From positions 30,641,130 to 30,705,129 of the forward strand of contig CM035167.1 in the NCBI GenBank assembly GCA_020205615.1: a stretch of DNA of 64,000 nt. The letters run 5' to 3'. The position numbers were made by a program, and so were the translations under genes. Shown in pieces: positions 45,459 through 57,028 of the stretch. The first letter of the stretch is position 1, and every line of letters starts with the position of its first letter. A model generated the notes under the pieces. That model ran no database searches. It was not told where the DNA came from and saw only the letters and a list, made by a program, of their open reading frames with translations. The stretch comes from Panax quinquefolius. Its lineage: Eukaryota > Streptophyta > Magnoliopsida > Apiales > Araliaceae.

Positions 45459-46187
45459 TTATATACGTTGTCGAATCATTTGGATCTTTTTGGTAGTCAT
45501 ACGTACTAACTTGGGTCCCAACAATGTTGCTTCACCCACCTCATCCCAACATATTGGAGAACGACATTTTCGTCCATATAATGCTTCTAATGGAGCCACA
45601 CCTATACTTGCCTGATAACTGTTGTTGTAGGAGAATTCTACCAATGGTAAATACTTATCCCAACTGCCCTTGAAGTCTAGGACACAGAGTCTTAATATAT
45701 CTTCAAGAGTTTGAATAGTCCTCTCTGATTGTCCGTCCGTTTGGGGATGGTATGCCGAACTAAATCGCAAATCCGTGCCTATAGCTTTTTGCAAGCTAAC
45801 CCAAAATCTTGAAGTGAATCTTGGGTCACGATCCGAAACTATGGATACAGGCATGCCAAGCAACCTCACAATCTCATTCACGTACATACTAGCAAGACGT
45901 TCAAGTGAATAAGTCTCCCGTATCGGCAAGAAATGAGCAGACTTGGTTAATCTATCAACAATAACCCAAATAGCATTGATGCCTTGAGAAACCGTAGGAA
46001 GACCCGTAACGAAATCCATGGTAATGTGTTCCCACTTCCATTCCGGAATCTCAAGTGGTTGCAACGGACCCTTAGGTACTAGATGCTCCGCCTTTACACG
46101 TTGGCAAGTTAAACACATCGAGATAAACTTTGCTATCTCTCTCTTCATATTATTCCACCAAAATGTATGTCGAAGATCACGATACAT
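45459..46187 (-). CDS. Element C integrase core (242 aa open frame)
   Basis: The only long integrase frame in the window without a break. It holds the second half of the zinc motif ([11 protein letters not shown]), then the catalytic triad: Asp in TMDFVTGLP, Asp in [13 protein letters not shown] and Glu in [13 protein letters not shown]. The spacing between the last two is about 35 residues, as expected. It goes on to [19 protein letters not shown] and CWDEVGE. The His pair of the zinc motif would lie upstream in the broken segment at 46190-46330. As a gag-pol product it needs the missing upstream frame, so it is not expected to be made alone. All visible catalytic residues are retained. Confidence 0.85.
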   Translation of the reverse strand: MYRDLRHTFWWNNMKREIAKFISMCLTCQRVKAEHLVPKGPLQPLEIPEWKWEHITMDFVTGLPTVSQGINAIWVIVDRLTKSAHFLPIRETYSLERLASMYVNEIVRLLGMPVSIVSDRDPRFTSRFWVSLQKAIGTDLRFSSAYHPQTDGQSERTIQTLEDILRLCVLDFKGSWDKYLPLVEFSYNNSYQASIGVAPLEALYGRKCRSPICWDEVGEATLLGPKLVRMTTKKIQMIRQRI

Positions 46188-46760
46188 TTTAGTACTTCGA
46201 GATGGATTGCAAATGGTGTTTTGTGTGCCTCCATCATAATCTTGTACTTCAAATCGTAGTCGTTAGGAACACAAAGTCTAGAGTGGACTCAAGTATTCCT
46301 TCTTCATCAATTCTCGCTTCAAATAGCTCCTTCTTGTACTTTCTTCTTCATACGCATCATTTCCAAGATTCGGTGGCTTGAAGCGACTTTAACTTTATCG
46401 ATTAAAGTCGATTATACTCAGATATCATCACGTGGGTACCTAGAGTTTTCATCTCCATCTCTATTATTTGTAAATTATACTGAAATTAGTCTTTGACAAT
46501 ATCGTACTTTCATTGTATATACGATCTTCTACTCAACACGTCAGCTACCACGTTCGCTTTTCCAGGATGGCATGGTCAGAACATGTGCTGAAATGAGTCT
46601 CCTCTTGAGTTCTTCGAATCTCTTCCCACATTCCTTGCTCCATTCGAATTTTGTATCTCTACGAGTCAGCTGCGATAGCGATTCGAGAATATCCTCCGAT
46701 AATAACCAACTAAGCCTAGAAAGCTACGTATTTCGATTACTGACTTAGGTTGCTCTCAAC
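46188..46760 (-). pseudogene. Element C RNase H/RT remnant with large deletion
   Basis: Contains the linker (FEARIDEEG near 46300), the LSRR RNase H tail (near 46530-46570), and then jumps near 46575 to an RT C-terminal piece (SFLGLVGYYRR near 46690-46720, KFEW). It then joins protease-side sequence near 46750. The RT catalytic FIDD motif and most of RNase H are absent. Confidence 0.8.
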
Positions 46761-47540
46761 TGTGACTCATATCCCAACCTTGGATAGCACGTCACAATGA
46801 CACCTATCAGTTTACTATCACACGAATATGACGTCCCCTACAGAGAGTCTGGCTTAGGTGAATTCCACAAAGGAAGTCACAAGATAAAGGCTCATGTACC
46901 AAATTCTATAGTTGAATTTTAACTCGAAGTTCAATAGAGCCATTCGATATGAGATTTTAGAAATGAGTTTTGTACCGGGTTCAAATTGATACAAAATTTA
47001 ATATCGGGCTTTGGGAGTAAGCCAAGAAATTCTTCGAAAATACGTCGGGAAAATCAATAACAACATGGAATATTATTCAAATCGGCGTGTCTTTATTCAA
47101 ATCCATAACATAGACTAAGAAAACTTGACATCCGTAATAAACGAATGACTTCATGGCTTGATATGAAAATGTTTGACTACAATGGTTTGATTGCTTGAAT
47201 TGAATAACAAAGGTTGCTTAGGAATATGAAAACTAACAACCTTACAAAAGCAATCAATTTGGCATGATGAGTAGTTAACCTTAAAATCACATCAAAAGCA
47301 AATATCTCTATAGAAATAAGGTTAACGAGGTAATGTGATAGTGCCAACTGAATCAAACAAGATTTCTAAACAACAGATGTAATGAAAGTTTCTCCTAACG
47401 GATTCTCCATAAATAGGTCAAAGTCTAATTTCTCCGTGAGTCAAGTTCAAACGTTGGCGCAAGCAAAGAGATAAAAGAATGGGTAGAACCGGGTATCTCA
47501 GTAAGGTATAAACTTCGCAAGAATTTATAATTAACTAACT
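46761..47540 (-). pseudogene. Element C protease and spacer, broken
   Basis: Shares the order of G protease and spacer. The active site region near 47490-47530 reads EIPGSTHSFISLL where relatives have LDTGSTYSFIS, so the catalytic Asp is out of frame or lost. Several frameshifts in the spacer. Confidence 0.72.
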
Positions 47541-47800
47541 GAGTGCTAACCGTTCGGGTTCCTCGCATTTTGACCGGCCACGACAAACGCTCTTCCAAGA
47601 ACCGTTGACTTTGACTTTTTCGGGACATCCTTTTTGAGTCACCATTCACATTGGACTGGTTTCGATATCGCATAATCTCGAGCGATATGTCCTTCTTTTC
47701 CACAATTATAGCATACCTTGGAAGGCTTTGAGCAGTTTGACCTTATATGTCCCTCCTCTCCACATCTCGTAGCATCTAAGCTGGCGATCGTTCTCTTCCC
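47541..47800 (-). pseudogene. gag: Element C gag knuckle region
   Basis: Out-of-frame continuation of the ORF above it. A knuckle [14 protein letters not shown] near 47680-47720 has the last Cys changed to Tyr, and an upstream knuckle near 47745-47775 is partly legible ([15 protein letters not shown]). Counterpart of the two intact knuckles of G. Confidence 0.72.
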
Positions 47801-48357
47801 TAGAATTTGTTGATGGTCTTTGATGTTGTCCGAAGCGTCTTCATGTCATCGTTAAATCTTCTCTTTTTAGATTGGACATCTCTTTCCATAATATCAACGC
47901 GTCGTGCAGCTTTTACCCATGCATCACTCATTCTCACTCGTTCAGTTATTTCTTCTTTCAGCTCAGATTCCAGCTTTATCATCTTATACTCTACCAAAGA
48001 GTGCTTCTGTTCAAGCATCACGTATCGGGTAACACAAGCTTGAATCGTTGCATCCTTTTGCTCCACGACTGCCTGCAATTCTTTAGCCTGCTCTTCTAAC
48101 TCATGAATACGATTTTGCAATTCTATATTTCGATCATAAAATACCTCTAATAAACTCTCTTCAGGTACCTCTTCTTCCTCTTCTTCCTCACTCTCAGCTG
48201 TTACCTCTGCGATTATCTCGGGTGCAACTATCAATTCTTCACTCACCACATGGATATCTCTAATTCCTTCTTCGCCTGACATCACATTATCCTGGTTGGC
48301 GATTAGAGGTGTCTCCACGATCTCATTCACTCCATTGTTAACGTTCTCAGCAGCCAT
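47800..48357 (-). CDS. Element C gag-like ORF with a coiled coil in place of capsid (185 aa)
   Basis: Start at 48357. Residues 1-25 ([17 protein letters not shown]...) resemble the gag N-terminus of G and H. Then [17 protein letters not shown] resembles the start of the A coiled-coil ORF (MSSENRDVQVVSKG). An acidic run [17 protein letters not shown] follows, and a long heptad-type stretch from about residue 72 to 160 ([35 protein letters not shown]). The end, [11 protein letters not shown], is the gag linker just before the knuckles in G (KKRRFNNDVKT). No capsid motif is present. So the ORF joins gag tip, coiled coil and gag tail. It stops at 47800 by a frameshift ahead of the knuckles. Function unknown; gag-like assembly through the coiled coil is a guess. 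Confidence 0.75.
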   Translation of the reverse strand: MAAENVNNGVNEIVETPLIANQDNVMSGEEGIRDIHVVSEELIVAPEIIAEVTAESEEEEEEEVPEESLLEVFYDRNIELQNRIHELEEQAKELQAVVEQKDATIQACVTRYVMLEQKHSLVEYKMIKLESELKEEITERVRMSDAWVKAARRVDIMERDVQSKKRRFNDDMKTLRTTSKTINKF

Positions 48358-48527
48358 TCTAAAAAAAAACTATCATAAAACAAGGGTTAATTAAATAAAT
48401 TAACAAATCACATAATACCCCTATAATATGACCAACCAACAAATAAGCTTAGGTAGGACACACTAGCGAAGGATTTACTCGTCTCTCCTCCTAGTTTTAT
48501 TCCCGATCTCCGCCAGAGATCATATCC

Positions 48528-48544
48528 CTAAGCTCGATACCAAC
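48528..48544 (-). other. Primer-binding site of element C
   Basis: Minus strand GGTTGGTATCGAGCTTAGGG region, tRNA-Met-like, adjoining the LTR end. Confidence 0.8.
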
Positions 48545-51218
48545 CGTGACGCTTCCCAAAATAGGTATACACCACACCCATTCTCGAGTCGCCAAATACA
48601 TGGTATGTAAACAACTACAACTTTATTATTACAACAAGAAAGCGTGAGTTTAAATACAAATATTATCTTCTAGACAATATCTATACTCAAATAAATCCTC
48701 ATCACATTTATTGATACATTATTTTACAAAAATGGTGAGGACTACTAAACAACTCTCTCTAGAACCTTCATTCCATACCCCGACTAGTACTCGCTACATT
48801 CTCGCCTCCTGAGAAGAAAAATGGAACAACAAGGAAAAGGGTGAGCTCAACTAGCCCAGTAAAGAATACTATGACTAAGATAATATACAACAAATTATCG
48901 TTAGTCTCCAACAGGGAAAAATCTGATAGAATACAATAGACAACAAGTTTCAGATCAATATTCGCAGAATGAAATAATAATTCATAGAAGAGTTACGTAG
49001 AGAATGAAATCTACTATAATCTATGAATTTAACAGTCCATCATCAATATTTTATCCCTGTAACATCAATCAAGATTCATCTCAAATCAAATATTCATCTT
49101 TGCACTCAGCCAAAGATATTCATCAATCGGTCATGTTCATCTCAACACTGTTCATCTTTGCACTAAAGGCCAAAGATATTCATCGATCCATCATGTTCAT
49201 TTAAACACCGCTTCATCTTTGCACTCTGAGCCAAAGATATTCTTGAAATCATTCATCTTTGCACTACTGAGCCAAAGATATTCAATAATATCATCATTTA
49301 AGACCGAGGATGATGAAAATATTTTTAAAGAACGAATCCAATTGAAACAAAATGACAAGGATTAAGGATTAAGGATTCGTACTTTATTTTATCCACGTCA
49401 AAAAAAATAACTCAAAAATAATCACAGTGGTGTAAAATTCAAGAATGATCAAAACATGGATACAATCAAAGCTAGTATCCGTAATAGATATTTTGACTAA
49501 AAGAAGAAATTTTATTTTTGATGAATAGTGCCGATATCGTGAATAGTGTCAGTATCGTGAATAAGGCCGTATTCGTGAATAGTAACTCGACACCAAAAGA
49601 TAGAAATTCCACAAAAAACATTTTCACGCTTCATGAATAGTACTCGTGAATAGTAACTCGTGAATAGTAACTCATGAATAGTAACTCGTGAATAGTAACT
49701 CATGAATAGTAACCCGACATGAAAAAGTTCCAAATTTGATAAAAGTTCCAACTAATATTTCAAAGATAATGATATTGAAGAAATAATATCATTACGAAAA
49801 AAAAATAATATCCTTTACCTCAAAGAATCGATTACCCGGAAGGAAAGGTCGGAAGTGATCTTTGAATGAAACTTATCTTTGAACAAAGAACTCTCAAAGT
49901 ATCTAAATACTCACAAAATACGCTCAATAATATAGAGAGAAAGAGAGAAAACTTTTTTTTCGGTGTGATTTTCAATTCTAACTTAGCCCTCTATTTATAG
50001 GAAAATGTTAGCCCACCAAGGCAGACTTGACTGCTACCGATGGCTTTACTCGCTACTATTGCCACCCACCACATTTGAAATAAAATTCAGCACATTTTTC
50101 ACCAACCACAAGTGGGGCCCACTCAATTCTAGAATTTTCCACCAAAATCAATTATAACCCTACTTTCCGAATCAAACACCTCTTAAAATTTATAACAAAT
50201 CATTCGTTCATTTTTAACGGTTCAAAATTTGTGGACATATACTCAACTTATATATGTATAACATATCCAAAAATTACAACGATCCAACGGTCGGATTAAA
50301 TATTATAACTCACACAATAAAGCTATAATAACACCGATTTGATCTTTTAATACCTCCAATCCGGACAAAATACAAATAAAACATCTCAAAGATTAATTCC
50401 TTCATTAATAACCACATAAATAAATCCATCATTTATATTCATATAAAATAAATATTTCCTTATCATATGAATCAATAATTAATTATTCACAAATAATATT
50501 ACAGAATCACATTTATGACAACCAGGCTGTTCCCAGGAAAGAGGGGGCTTTCCAATAAGGATCTCTCCTTACTGGCGCGCAATTAGGTGACCAAACCTTT
50601 CCTTAGACAGAACTTTCTAGACATTGCCAATAATGTTATCTAATAATATTATTCAAATAATATGAATTATTGATCTGATAATGGGAAATACTATCACGTT
50701 GACAATTATTGAAACAAAGAATAATATAAAATACCAACGCAAAGAATTATTGAATCAATAAAATAAACTATCGAGCGGTAACTACGTAACAATTATTGAG
50801 TAGTGCCTACTTACATTTAATCAATAATTCAACAATCATCATGCAATACCGTAGCATTGTGCAACCACGCCAGATTATTGTATTTTAACCACCGGGTATT
50901 CCAACGGTCTTAATTGGTAATAACTACGGCTGTTATTTATAACCACCCAAACTTTGTCGTTTTCCTCATCCAATCGCTTTCCGTTATGGGGCCCACACAT
51001 GGCTGCACCGTCGTACGAATATTCCCCGACAGTACGAATATTCCACGACCAAACGAATATTCCCCGACAAAAATGAATATTTTATAACCACTTGCTTATT
51101 TTGAAATATTTGCGTATTTAACCCTTAACTATCCACATTAATCAAATCAACCCTTACTATTTCAAAATAATAAATAAAGGAAATTCCTTTTTATTTAAAA
51201 AATTTTTCGGTCTTTATG
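48545..51218 (-). repeat. 5' LTR of element C
   Basis: Collinear with 42257-44928 and of almost the same length; differences are scattered substitutions and 1-5 bp indels. TATA box at 49991-50000. The outermost bases read TCTTTATG where the other LTR has TCTTACA. Confidence 0.93.
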
Positions 51219-52685
51219 ATTAGGTCATGAGCCAACCCTAGGCCAAATTGGTCACACCTCAACGTGTAACGTTGTCCGAAGCAATCTGCAAGCGCCAAGA
51301 TCGCAAAGACTAATCTGTAAATACGAATGGTGGCGCCAAGAAGACCATGTCAAAGACGAAAACCTTCTGAATTGTGGCACCGCAGCGCAACCCACTAAGT
51401 AAGGACTCGCGCCGCAGCGCCAGTTTCAGAACAAGGATAGTGATGAATGTTTCTAATTATAAAGAAAAGAAAGTTAATTGATTTAAAAGTAAACACAACC
51501 TAAGGAAGGTAAAGTAACATTGTTTAAACTTTGTTAAACCTTAAGAATGATGTATAAAGGTTGAGATAACCTAGTCGAATATAAATGCAAGGATAATGAT
51601 AAACCTAATGATAATAATAAGCGAATCTAATACACAATTCGATTGAGATGAAGGGTAAGATATAGTCATATACATACTTGATTATATGTGACCTAATGTA
51701 AGGCATTATGTGATCATGTATTGTAGAGACTTGAAAGACTTGAACATAAAGTTAATGTACCGTAGCAGACGCTAAAGGCAAGTATTCTAACTCTCGTCTC
51801 AGTTCAATCTGAACAAGTTTTTGAAGTTCATGTATCCTTACGCATGAATTGAGGTATATTGATGTTAAAGCCAATTCCTTTGGCCAGACTTAATATATTG
51901 CGTGGATTATTCATAATCTATTCATCAATTATCAAATGTTGTTATCTTTTGTCAACTACTTGATATTGTTTTCAAAAGAAGGCTGGAAATGTTAAACAAA
52001 TGTTTTGTCGGTAAAACGACAGGCACGTGAGGTTGCCAAATGATTAAACGTACATACGTTTAATGGATGCAGTGTTGATCAACATAGAGTACAATAGGTT
52101 GATCACCTAAAATAGATCATAAGTAATATTGGGCTTAGAAACTTAGTTCCGGGTTGTCTCTTTCCAATAAAGAATGAATGCTCGAGGTCTTTGACCGGAG
52201 TAAATGTTTTGCTAAATATTGTTATGATTGTAAAACATTTTGAAAGAAAGATGAAGTGCTATTTTGTATTATCAATAGTACTTCATAACTATTGTTCAGT
52301 TATTGAAGATATACGATTTATATGTGTCAAGCATGTTGTTATTGAATTGTTATACTTGCTGAGCTAGTTATGCTCACTCTTGCTTGAACCATATGAATGC
52401 AGCTAAGACTGAACGTCCCAAAGGATCGAAAAAGGATAAAGGAAAAGATAAAGCAGATTGTTAAGTTGTCTTATAATAGTATAGGTCTATTGTTGTAATG
52501 TAACTGATGTTATGACAAAGAACCTTTGTAATGGGTATAGAACCTAGGAAATGTAAACATTACTTTAAATATATATAGAAGTTATGTTCTTTCTTTAAGA
52601 CTTTTCAATTGAATGAATGTATGAATGTTGTACAATATAGCACCATCTGTTGGGTTGGAAGATATCCGGATTTGGGGGCGCTACA
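51219..52685 (+). repeat. 3' LTR of element B, part 2 (begins with ATTAG copy)
   Basis: Continues the B LTR collinearly with 34816-35712, then runs another 580-590 bp absent from the 5' LTR. It ends GGATTTGGGGGCGCTACA at 52685, followed by the GTCAC target copy. Contains the TGCTGAGCTAGTTATGCTC block shared with A and F. Non-coding. Confidence 0.92.
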
Positions 52686-52690
52686 GTCAC

Positions 52691-53420
52691 CACATCCACG
52701 GTTTGTTGTACTAACTCTGGTCTAAGTATTTGTCACTCTCCGACTTCATCCCAACATAATGGCGTTCTGCACTTCCTTCCGTAAAGAGCTTTATATGGTG
52801 GCATGCCGATACTCGCATGGTAACTATTATTATACACAAATTCAACTAAGGGTAAGTGGTCGTCCCAATTTCCCTTGAAGTCCATCACGCAAGTCTTAAG
52901 CATGTCCTCTACCATTTTTATTGTTCACTCACTTTGTCCGTCTGTTTGAGGATGATAAGCAGTTCTTAACCTTAACTGTGTCCCCATCTTCTCTTGCAAA
53001 CTTTTCCATAATTTTGACATAAAATGCGTGAGTCTCGTTAGAAAACATCGATAACGACACTCCATGTCGTGAAATAATTTCCTTTACGTACAGACTTGCT
53101 AACTGATTTAAACTATAGCGGATCTTAATCGATAGAAAATGTGCGGTCTTTGTAAGTCGATCCATGATAACCCAAATGACATCCAAACTTTTCAGCGTGA
53201 CTGGAAGTCCTACCACGAAATCCATCGTAATATACTCCCATTTCCATTCTGCTATTTCCAACGGTTATAGCAACCCACTTGACAGTTGATGCTATGTTTT
53301 TATGCGTTGACAAGTTTAACATCAACTAATGCACTCTGCGACTTCCTACTTCAAATTGGGCCACTAAAATGTTGCATCAAGTCTCGGTACATCTTAGTGC
53401 CTCTCGGATTAACAGAATAT
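52691..53420 (-). pseudogene. Element D integrase
   Basis: Right-hand continuation of the D integrase gene split by B. Legible: [48 protein letters not shown]. The SDRDPRF motif reads SNETHAF, so the second catalytic Asp and its neighbours are lost. The zinc motif near 53300-53400 is frameshifted. Several stops, including at 52922-52930. Confidence 0.85.
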
Positions 53421-54214
53421 ATTGTATTGTGTGCCTCGTGCAAAATCTCATCTTTTAACTCATTTATCGCCGGTACCCACACTCTCCCTTTGAATCTTAA
53501 GATACCGTCTTTATCTATTCAAAATTTTTCTTCCTCATTTTCCGTGATCCTTTTCCTGATTTTCTCACATTCACCATCTTTCTCATGTGTTTCCTTTACT
53601 CTATCCAACAATGTCGGACAAGCTTCCATTATAAATAACTTCTCTTCAGACCTCTCGGGTCCCTTTACCTCTATTTCCAACTTCTCCATATCTCCAATTA
53701 ACTCCTCCTGAGTTGTCAGTTGAAATAATTTCTCCCTTCCTTTCCTACTTAGCGTGTCGGCTACTACATTCGCTTTTCCCGGGTGATAAAGAATATCGCA
53801 ATCATAATCTTTAATCAATTTCAACAACCTTCCCTGACGCATATTCAACTCCTTTTGTGTGAAGATATATTTTAGACTTTTGTGGTCCGTGTATATCTCA
53901 TATTTCTCTCCGTACAAATAATGTCTCCATATTTTTAACACAAAAACTACTGTTGTTAACTCTATGTCATTAGTAGGGTATCATTTTTTGTAATCCTTCA
54001 ATTGTCGTGATGCATACGCAATAACTTTGCCATGCTGCATCAACACATAACACAGTCCTCTAAGTCCTCTATGTGATGCAACACTATACACAACAAATAC
54101 TCCCGTATTATCTGGTAATGGTAATACAGGCGCCTCGTTTAATCTCTTCTTCAACTCTTGAAAACTCTCTTCGCATTTGTCGGTCCATACAAATTTCACT
54201 ATTTTCCTCGTCAT
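53421..54214 (-). pseudogene. Element D RNase H and linker
   Basis: Frame 54214-53981 carries VYSVASHRGL where the family has YSDAS, so the first catalytic Asp is Val. After a stop it resumes (53941-53519) with [49 protein letters not shown] and a charged linker. Domain otherwise well kept. Confidence 0.85.
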
Positions 54215-55130
54215 AGATTAGTCAACGGGGTCGCTATCTTAGAAAAATCATGGATAAATATTTGATAGTACCCGGCTAACCCTAAGAAACTTCTTACCTC
54301 CGTCGATGTTCTCGGTTGTTCCCAATTACTTACCGCTTTGACCTTTTTGGGGTCTACTGAGATTCAATTCTCATCCACCACGCGCCTAAGAATTGAACCT
54401 TCTTCATCCAAAATTCACACTTTGAAAACTTCTCATACATCTTCTCTTTTCGTAGTGCCTCCAAAATAATCTTTAGATGTTCGACATTTTCTTCCTCTGC
54501 CTTCGAGTAGATCAAAATGTCGTCAATGAAAACTACTATGAATTTATCCAAGTATGGCTTGAAAACTCGATTCATCAAGTCCATGAATATTACTGGAGTA
54601 TTAGTCAAACCAAATGACATTAACAAAATCTCGTAATGTCCATAACTGGTTTGAAACGCAGTCTTTGGTATATCCTCATCCCGCACTTTTAGTTGGTGAT
54701 ATCATGTCCGTATGTCGACCTTAGAAAAAAAATTTGTTCCCTTTAGTTGATCAAATAAGTCATCTATTCTCGGTAGTTGATATCTGTTCTTGATCGTCAC
54801 TCTGTTCAATTCTCGATAATCGATACATAGCCTCATTGATCCGCCCTTTTCTTAATGAATAGCACTGGTGCTCCCCAAGGAGACACACTCGGTCAAATAT
54901 AACCCTTATCCAATAACTATTGAAGTTGTATCATCAATTCCTTCATTTCTACTGGTGCCATACGATATGGAGCTTTCAAAATCGGTGTTGTTCCTAGTGC
55001 TAAGTCTATTACGAATTTGATTTCTCTGTCTGGCGGAAGACCAGACAGATCGTCCGAAAACACATCTTGAAATTCATTCATTATGGGTATATCTTTAATC
55101 TCTACTCCTTTTTTTGAGTATCCAAAATGT
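54215..55130 (-). pseudogene. Element D reverse transcriptase
   Basis: Motifs: GYHQ-side broken near 54700-54730; [34 protein letters not shown] with FIDD intact (about 54515-54545); [13 protein letters not shown] then frameshift. The upstream finger part near 54790-54960 ([14 protein letters not shown]) is disrupted by a missing Lys-rich base run near 54846. Confidence 0.85.
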
Positions 55131-55642
55131 TAGCTAAACAACCTACACATCCTTTTCTTAACAATTTCTTGGCATGCATCATCGTAACGCAACACGATTG
55201 CTTAAGTGATAAGCTACCATGAAACACTACCTTACACTTACTCGTAGTCTGAAGGTTCACACACTTGTTCTAATAGTCAAAATTACTACCGCATGGTTAT
55301 ATAACCAATAAATTCCTAATATTACGTCAAATTCTCTTAGTCTAATAGGAATCAAGTCTACGCTCAGTTCTTGTTCTCTAATGTTTGCACGACAATTTCG
55401 ATAAACGTATTCACAACTTCTACGTTCAAAGGATCTTCTAAACGTTCTTAGGGTGTACTAAGTTTACTAGCAAATTCTTCAAATACAAAAGAATAAGTGG
55501 CACCCGCATCAAATAATGCATAAGCATTAATATTATTAATTTGGATTATACCTGACACCATGTCCTTCGTAACCACTACATCCTGGCATGTCATGTTAAA
55601 TGTTCGAGGCGGTCGATCGATTGGGTTGCCCAAGTCCACCAA
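55131..55642 (-). pseudogene. Element D protease
   Basis: Frame from 55642: NMTCQDVVVTKDMVSGII, then ALFDAGATYSFVFEEF. The active site is D-A-G rather than D-S/T-G. After STP the frame breaks, and a degraded GMDWLYNHAVV region is near 55285-55330. Confidence 0.8.
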
Positions 55643-56668
55643 TCATTAACTTGTTTCCTCCTCCCTGGCCTCCACCAGCTCCACCGCTTCCTTTCTTCGG
55701 GCAATCCTTTATCTGGTACTCTGTTGATCCACAAGAAAAACATCCTCTGGTCTTCTTTGGCTTTGGGCAATTTGGCGATATGTGCCCCTCTTGGCCGCAA
55801 TTATAGCAAGTGCTTTTTCCTTCCAGCACTTCCCTTGATGACTTCTTCCACGCTTATTACAAGCTTCGGTCCTTTTGTTGAAGTTTCCCTGGTGACTTCC
55901 ACGTTGATTATTGTTTCTATTGTTGTTGTTGTTGTTATTTTCCAATTTCCTCTTTCCAAAATTACTCCCTCCGCTGCTGCTTCGTCCACGATGCTCACTA
56001 CCAGTGTTCTTATTCTTCTTCTCCTTATGATATAGACTTAAGGCCTAACTTCCACCTTACGCAATGACTGATACCTTATTATACAACCATGGCTTTAACC
56101 CTTTCTCGAAGCGTCTCATCTTCCTTTCCTCATCCCCAACTTGGATCTCTGCAAATCACACTTGTTCATTAAACTTAGTCGCGTATTGCGCCACCGTCAT
56201 ATCTCCTTATTTTAACTCTAAGAACATCACTTCCATCATACTCTTAATACTCTTCGGGAAATAGTTCTCGAAGAAAAATGTCGTAAACCTCTCCCATGTT
56301 ATCAGTCCTTCCCCCGCTGTCAGCTGATTAGTTTCCCACCAATAGTTCGCTTCACCCCTCATCATGTATGTGGAAAATACTATCTTCTGGTCTTCACCCA
56401 CACGAGCTATAGTGAAGGCCTTCTCGATTTCCTTGATCTAGGTTTGCGCAACTATCAAGTCAGTGGTTCCCGTGAACTTTGGGGGTCCTACACTCTTAAA
56501 ATATTTTAAGGTCGTTATTGGGATAACTTATAGAACGGGTGGTACAGGTTCGTTTCTTCCCCTCAGAGCATCTCCCAATAAATCTACAAGTCTCTGTATC
56601 GGATCTACTGGTCCTCTCTCTTCATTAACTGACTCTTCGGGGACAATTATTCTACGTCTAGGCGGCAT
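55643..56668 (-). pseudogene. gag: Element D gag
   Basis: Start at 56668 (MPPRRRIIVPEESVNEERGP), same MPPRR as A and B. Capsid: QKIVFSTYMMRGEANYWWETNQ and FFFENYFPKSIKSMMEVMFLELK (56401-56207). An Asn-rich basic linker is near 55890-56000, and a nucleocapsid follows with CYNCGQEGHISPNC (55817-55776) and CFSCGSTEYQIKDC, where His is Tyr. Frames are split at about 56200 and 55940. First knuckle intact. Confidence 0.87.
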
Positions 56669-57028
56669 TTTTTGTTTCACAAAATTTTTCATTTTATTAT
56701 CTAATTATCATATTTAGACAGTTCTCAATTGAAAATAACTGGAGGTTTAAAACACGTTTATGAAATAAGACCATTTATATTCATATGTCCAATAGTTACA
56801 ATACATGTTCTTTTCTAGCATACTGCTATAAATGATAACACATATCCCCTAATATCATAAAAGATGGGGACAACACTAGCTTACTACCCCTCTAACACAT
56901 TTCAGAAGTTGGGGTTACCATCATCTCACATCTTACACAAAAGACTGAGATTACAACAACATATTAAACAACACATAAATAAAATACAACAATACTGATC
57001 TTTTTCCTCTAGACTCAATCTAAAATCC
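56669..57028 (-). other. Element D leader, with probable coiled-coil ORF end
   Basis: Non-coding leader upstream of gag. Its outermost bases (57027-56995, minus strand) read DFRLSLEEKDQ, which lines up with the end of the A coiled-coil ORF (HEDFQLRSQVSREMK). The distance to the gag start is also similar. The element J boundary lies exactly there. Short match, so treat as probable. Confidence 0.5.

Larger units (their letters stand above)
42257..51218 (-). mobile_element. Element C: family-2 Tekay-like element, most recent insertion seen
   Basis: Both LTRs present (each about 2.67 kb), 5-bp target duplication ATTAG, polypurine tract and primer-binding site in place. The internal region is only about 3.6 kb: most of RT is deleted and the capsid is replaced by a coiled coil. 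Integrase is the most intact in the window. It must have used proteins from another copy to move. Confidence 0.93.
33208..52685 (+). mobile_element. Element B: family-1 Tekay-like element, split by element C
   Basis: 5' LTR (truncated), gag, pol, polypurine tract, and a 3' LTR in two parts around element C. About 10.5 kb without C. Flanked by GTCAC on both sides and lying in the integrase gene of D. The 3' end of the 5' LTR, the primer-binding site and the coiled-coil ORF seen in A are all deleted, so B in this form could not start a new round of reverse transcription. Confidence 0.93.
52686..57028 (-). mobile_element. Element D (family 3), main internal part
   Basis: Integrase to gag of the element that hosts B; its 3' end is at 32657-33207 and in the array. 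Order and protein sequence match E. It ends at 57028, inside what seems to be the coiled-coil ORF, where J begins; its own primer-binding site is lost. Confidence 0.88.

Noticed and set aside
53286..53711. 141-codon plus frame
   Set aside because: Antisense to the D linker and integrase, where protein similarity to E is clear on the minus strand.
55724..56035. 103-codon plus frame opposite D gag
   Set aside because: Antisense to the Asn-rich linker; low complexity.
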